Source: Candidatus Gastranaerophilales bacterium
Lineage (GTDB): Bacteria > Cyanobacteriota > Vampirovibrionia > Gastranaerophilales > Gastranaerophilaceae
Reading direction: 5' to 3'
Length of the DNA stretch: 64,000 nt
Assembly (NCBI GenBank): GCA_944324405.1
Contig: CALUWF010000001.1
Location: 248,001 to 312,000 of the forward strand
The translations under genes were made by a program, and so were the position numbers. Numbering within the stretch: the first letter of the stretch is position 1; each line of letters starts with the position of its first letter. Shown piece after piece: positions 61,834-64,000 of the stretch. The notes beneath the pieces were generated by a model. It did no database searches and had not been told where the DNA came from. It was given only the letters and a program-made list of their open reading frames with translations.

Positions 61834-63930
61834 GTGAATTCGCTCAGCGAAAGTGTAAACGATTCAGGGTTGTCATTATCAAAAAACGCAATTAAAGTGC
61901 TTGAAAAAAGGTATTTAAAGAGAGATTTAAACGGAGAAGTTGTTGAAACTCCCGAAGAATTATTCAAAAGGGTAGCGGATACCATTGCCGGAGCAGACAG
62001 AGAATTCGGAGCAAGCGAGGAAGAAATTCAAAAAACGGCAAAAGAATTCTATGAAATGATTACGCAGTGTTATTTTATGCCCAATTCTCCCACGCTTATG
62101 AATGCAGGAAGAGAACTCGGGCAATTGAGCGCTTGTTTTGTGCTTCCCGTCGAAGATTCTCTTGAAGGAATTTTTGAAACAATTAAAAACACCGCACTTA
62201 TTCATAAATCAGGCGGCGGCACGGGCTTTTCTTTTTCAAGATTAAGGCCCAAAAACGACGTTGTGCACTCGACAATGGGTGTTTCATCCGGCCCTGTTTC
62301 TTTTATGGAAGTATTTAACGCTGCAACGGAAGCCGTTAAACAAGGCGGCACAAGGCGCGGTGCAAATATGGGGATTTTAAGAATAGATCACCCGGATATT
62401 TTGGAATTTATTCACTGCAAAGACGATTTGACAAAATTAAATAACTTCAACATCTCAATTGCCGTAACGGATGAATTTATGAAAGCGGTTGAAGAAGACA
62501 GGGATTTTGAACTTATTCACCCCAACACAAAACAGTGTGTTAAAAAAGTAAGAGCAAAAGAAATTTTTGACATTATCGTAAAAGGTGCCTGGTCATCGGG
62601 TGAGCCCGGAATTATTTTCATCGACAGAATTAACAGGGATAACCCCACTCCCGCCCTTGGCGAGATTGAATCAACAAACCCCTGCGGAGAAGTTCCGCTT
62701 TTGCCTTATGAAGCTTGCAACTTAGGCTCGATTAACCTTGCAAAAATGATTAAGCAAAATCCTGCGGGCGGCCTGGATGTTGATTGGAGCAAACTTGCAA
62801 ACGTTACAAGAAAAGCAATACACTTCCTTGATAACGTAATTGTTGTAAATAATTACCCTCTGCCTCAGATTGCGCAAATGGTAAGTAATATAAGAAAAAT
62901 CGGGCTTGGCGTTATGGGTCTTGCGGATATGTTAATGAAGCTTGGCATTCCCTACAACTCCGAAGAAGGCTGTTCTTTGGGCGCTAAAGTGATGGAATTT
63001 ATAGATTACCACTCAAAAGCTCAAAGTATAAACTTAAGCGAGCAAAGAGGCAAATTTAAAGGTTTTGACGAAAGCGTTTATGCGCGCCCCAATTACCTTT
63101 ATGACAAATACAAAGGCAAAAGTGCCGGTGTTATTATTGATGAGATGTGGGCAGATTTAGACAACAGAATTGCAAAATCAGGTATCAGAAACGCAACAAC
63201 AACCTGCATTGCACCCACAGGTACAATCTCTATGATAGCAGGCGCCTCAGGCGGTATTGAGCCTCTGTTCGGACTTGTGTTCAAGCGCAATATCATGGAC
63301 GGCACAATTTTGCTTGAAGTTAACCCGATATTTGAAAATTACGCAAAAGAACACGGATTTTACAGCGAAGCCCTTATGGAAGAAATCGCAAATACAGGTT
63401 CTGTCGCTCATATAGACGGAATTGACGAAAAAACAAAAAATATTTTTGTCACGGCACATGACGTATCACCCGAAGCGCATATTATGATGCAGGCGGCTTT
63501 CCAACTGCATACCGATAACGCCGTTTCAAAAACAATTAACTTTGTTGAAAGTGCCACTGTTGAAGACGTTGCAAAGGCTTACATGCTTGGCTTCAAAGCG
63601 GGTCTTAAAGGTCTTACCGTTTATCGTAACAATTCAAGATGGTCATCGCAGCCTATGGTAATAGGCGAAGTAAAAGGCGCACATAAAAAAGAAGGGGAAG
63701 AAGAACAGACACAGCAGCAAGAGCAAGGCTCACAACAAAATCAACCTCAGGGCAATGTAGACATCCCCTCTTTTGAAAGTGAGCATAAAAAAGTGGAAAC
63801 TATAGGGGAGAGAACGGATGAAAACGGCGTGACTTTAAAAACCGTCGTTTGTCCCGAATGCGGTAACTCTATTGAAATGGCGGAAGGCTGCTTTATATGC
63901 CTTAACTGCGGTTACTCGGGTTGCAGCTAA
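61834..63930 (+). CDS. nrdJ: B12-dependent (class II) ribonucleoside-diphosphate reductase
   Basis: 698 residues from the GTG at 61834, chosen because GGAGG lies eight bases upstream; a TTG at 61798 has no site. Reduces ribonucleotides using adenosylcobalamin, with no need for oxygen. Seen: 'PNSPTLMNAGRELGQLSACFVLPV', 'HKSGGGTGFSFSRLRPKND', 'GTRRGANMG', active-site 'NPCGEVPLLPYEACNLGSINL', 'ATTTCIAPTGTISMIAG', and after a Gln-rich linker a C-terminal zinc ribbon 'CPECGN...CFICLNCGYSGC' that acts as the redox shuttle. Sole reductase seen; no nrdR nearby. Confidence 0.96.
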   Translation: MNSLSESVNDSGLSLSKNAIKVLEKRYLKRDLNGEVVETPEELFKRVADTIAGADREFGASEEEIQKTAKEFYEMITQCYFMPNSPTLMNAGRELGQLSACFVLPVEDSLEGIFETIKNTALIHKSGGGTGFSFSRLRPKNDVVHSTMGVSSGPVSFMEVFNAATEAVKQGGTRRGANMGILRIDHPDILEFIHCKDDLTKLNNFNISIAVTDEFMKAVEEDRDFELIHPNTKQCVKKVRAKEIFDIIVKGAWSSGEPGIIFIDRINRDNPTPALGEIESTNPCGEVPLLPYEACNLGSINLAKMIKQNPAGGLDVDWSKLANVTRKAIHFLDNVIVVNNYPLPQIAQMVSNIRKIGLGVMGLADMLMKLGIPYNSEEGCSLGAKVMEFIDYHSKAQSINLSEQRGKFKGFDESVYARPNYLYDKYKGKSAGVIIDEMWADLDNRIAKSGIRNATTTCIAPTGTISMIAGASGGIEPLFGLVFKRNIMDGTILLEVNPIFENYAKEHGFYSEALMEEIANTGSVAHIDGIDEKTKNIFVTAHDVSPEAHIMMQAAFQLHTDNAVSKTINFVESATVEDVAKAYMLGFKAGLKGLTVYRNNSRWSSQPMVIGEVKGAHKKEGEEEQTQQQEQGSQQNQPQGNVDIPSFESEHKKVETIGERTDENGVTLKTVVCPECGNSIEMAEGCFICLNCGYSGCS

Positions 63931-63939
63931 AAACTTTTT

Positions 63940-63970
63940 AAGGCGGCAGTTTGCCGCCTTTAGGTTTTTT
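63940..63970 (+). terminator. Terminator of nrdJ
   Basis: Stem AAGGCGGCA/TGCCGCCTT with a three-base loop, followed by TAGGTTTTTT. Confidence 0.85.
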
Positions 63971-64000
63971 ATATAAAATACAATTATCATGCGCAAACTT

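Noticed and set aside
63989-64000. Start of a further gene (ATG at 63989) at the right edge
   Set aside because: Only four codons are visible and no ribosome binding site precedes them, so it cannot be supported.

Overview
The window looks like a chromosomal piece of a low-GC, Gram-negative-type, fermentative bacterium. My best guess is the non-photosynthetic cyanobacterial relatives (Melainabacteria/Vampirovibrionia, gut Gastranaerophilales type). An outer membrane is implied by CMP-Kdo synthetase (kdsB), a two-partner-secretion pair with a TpsB barrel, and a Tad secretin. A cyanobacteria-like gene set is implied by the DUF512 radical SAM protein, LL-diaminopimelate aminotransferase, GH57 branching enzyme and YvcK with N-terminal membrane helices. 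Fermentative life is implied by an ADP-forming acetyl-CoA synthetase and B12-dependent ribonucleotide reductase. The placement is inference, because there is no rRNA in the window. I saw no tRNA, CRISPR array or insertion sequence.

Layout. 1-4.8 kb: 3' part of mtaB, small unknowns, a YvyF-like zinc protein, a zinc-ribbon/RG-rich protein, a GNAT-like protein and a membrane protein. 4.8-8.4 kb (minus): PxpA-like, yvcK, panB, panC and the membrane protein as one tight operon. 8.5-11 kb: upp and the GH57 enzyme. 11.1-12.7 kb: a self-contained AT-rich cassette with promoter, a protein carrying an MuF-like Cys/His motif and a colicin-M-like C-terminus, a four-helix membrane protein and a terminator. 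12.7-15.5 kb: acetate-CoA ligase and a TatD-associated radical SAM protein. 16.3-20 kb: glycosyltransferase, a GC-rich direct-repeat island, gap and a sugar transporter. 20-25 kb: SpoIID-like protein, murJ, tsaC and an unknown. 25-30.5 kb: divergent tpsB/tpsA. 30.6-38.3 kb: TPR protein, kdsB, Flp pilin, dapL, glycosyltransferases, rpsP, a small HAD and an XRE regulator. 38.3-47.2 kb: ffh, DUF512/PadR, uppS-rdgB, GAF/HD-GYP and a TPR protein. 47.2-61.6 kb: a long minus-strand run with ispD, thiL, aroQ and ribD directly behind the Tad pilus genes (cpaB-cpaC-cpaE-cpaF-tadB-tadC), plus cinA, a secreted protein, an HD protein, YihY, NrnA and a TPR protein. 61.8-63.9 kb: nrdJ.

How it fits together. 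Envelope and surface functions dominate: peptidoglycan lipid carrier (uppS, murJ), LPS sugar activation (kdsB), glycosyltransferases, Tad pilus and a two-partner-secreted adhesin whose codon use suggests heavy expression. The rest is cofactor synthesis (pantothenate, riboflavin, thiamine, isoprenoid, shikimate), central carbon metabolism and translation.

Most notable are the 11.1-12.7 kb putative toxin/immunity cassette, the GC-rich repeat island after gap, and a recurring promoter layout: a -10 box ends exactly 6-7 nt before the start codon in eight genes, which predicts leaderless mRNAs.
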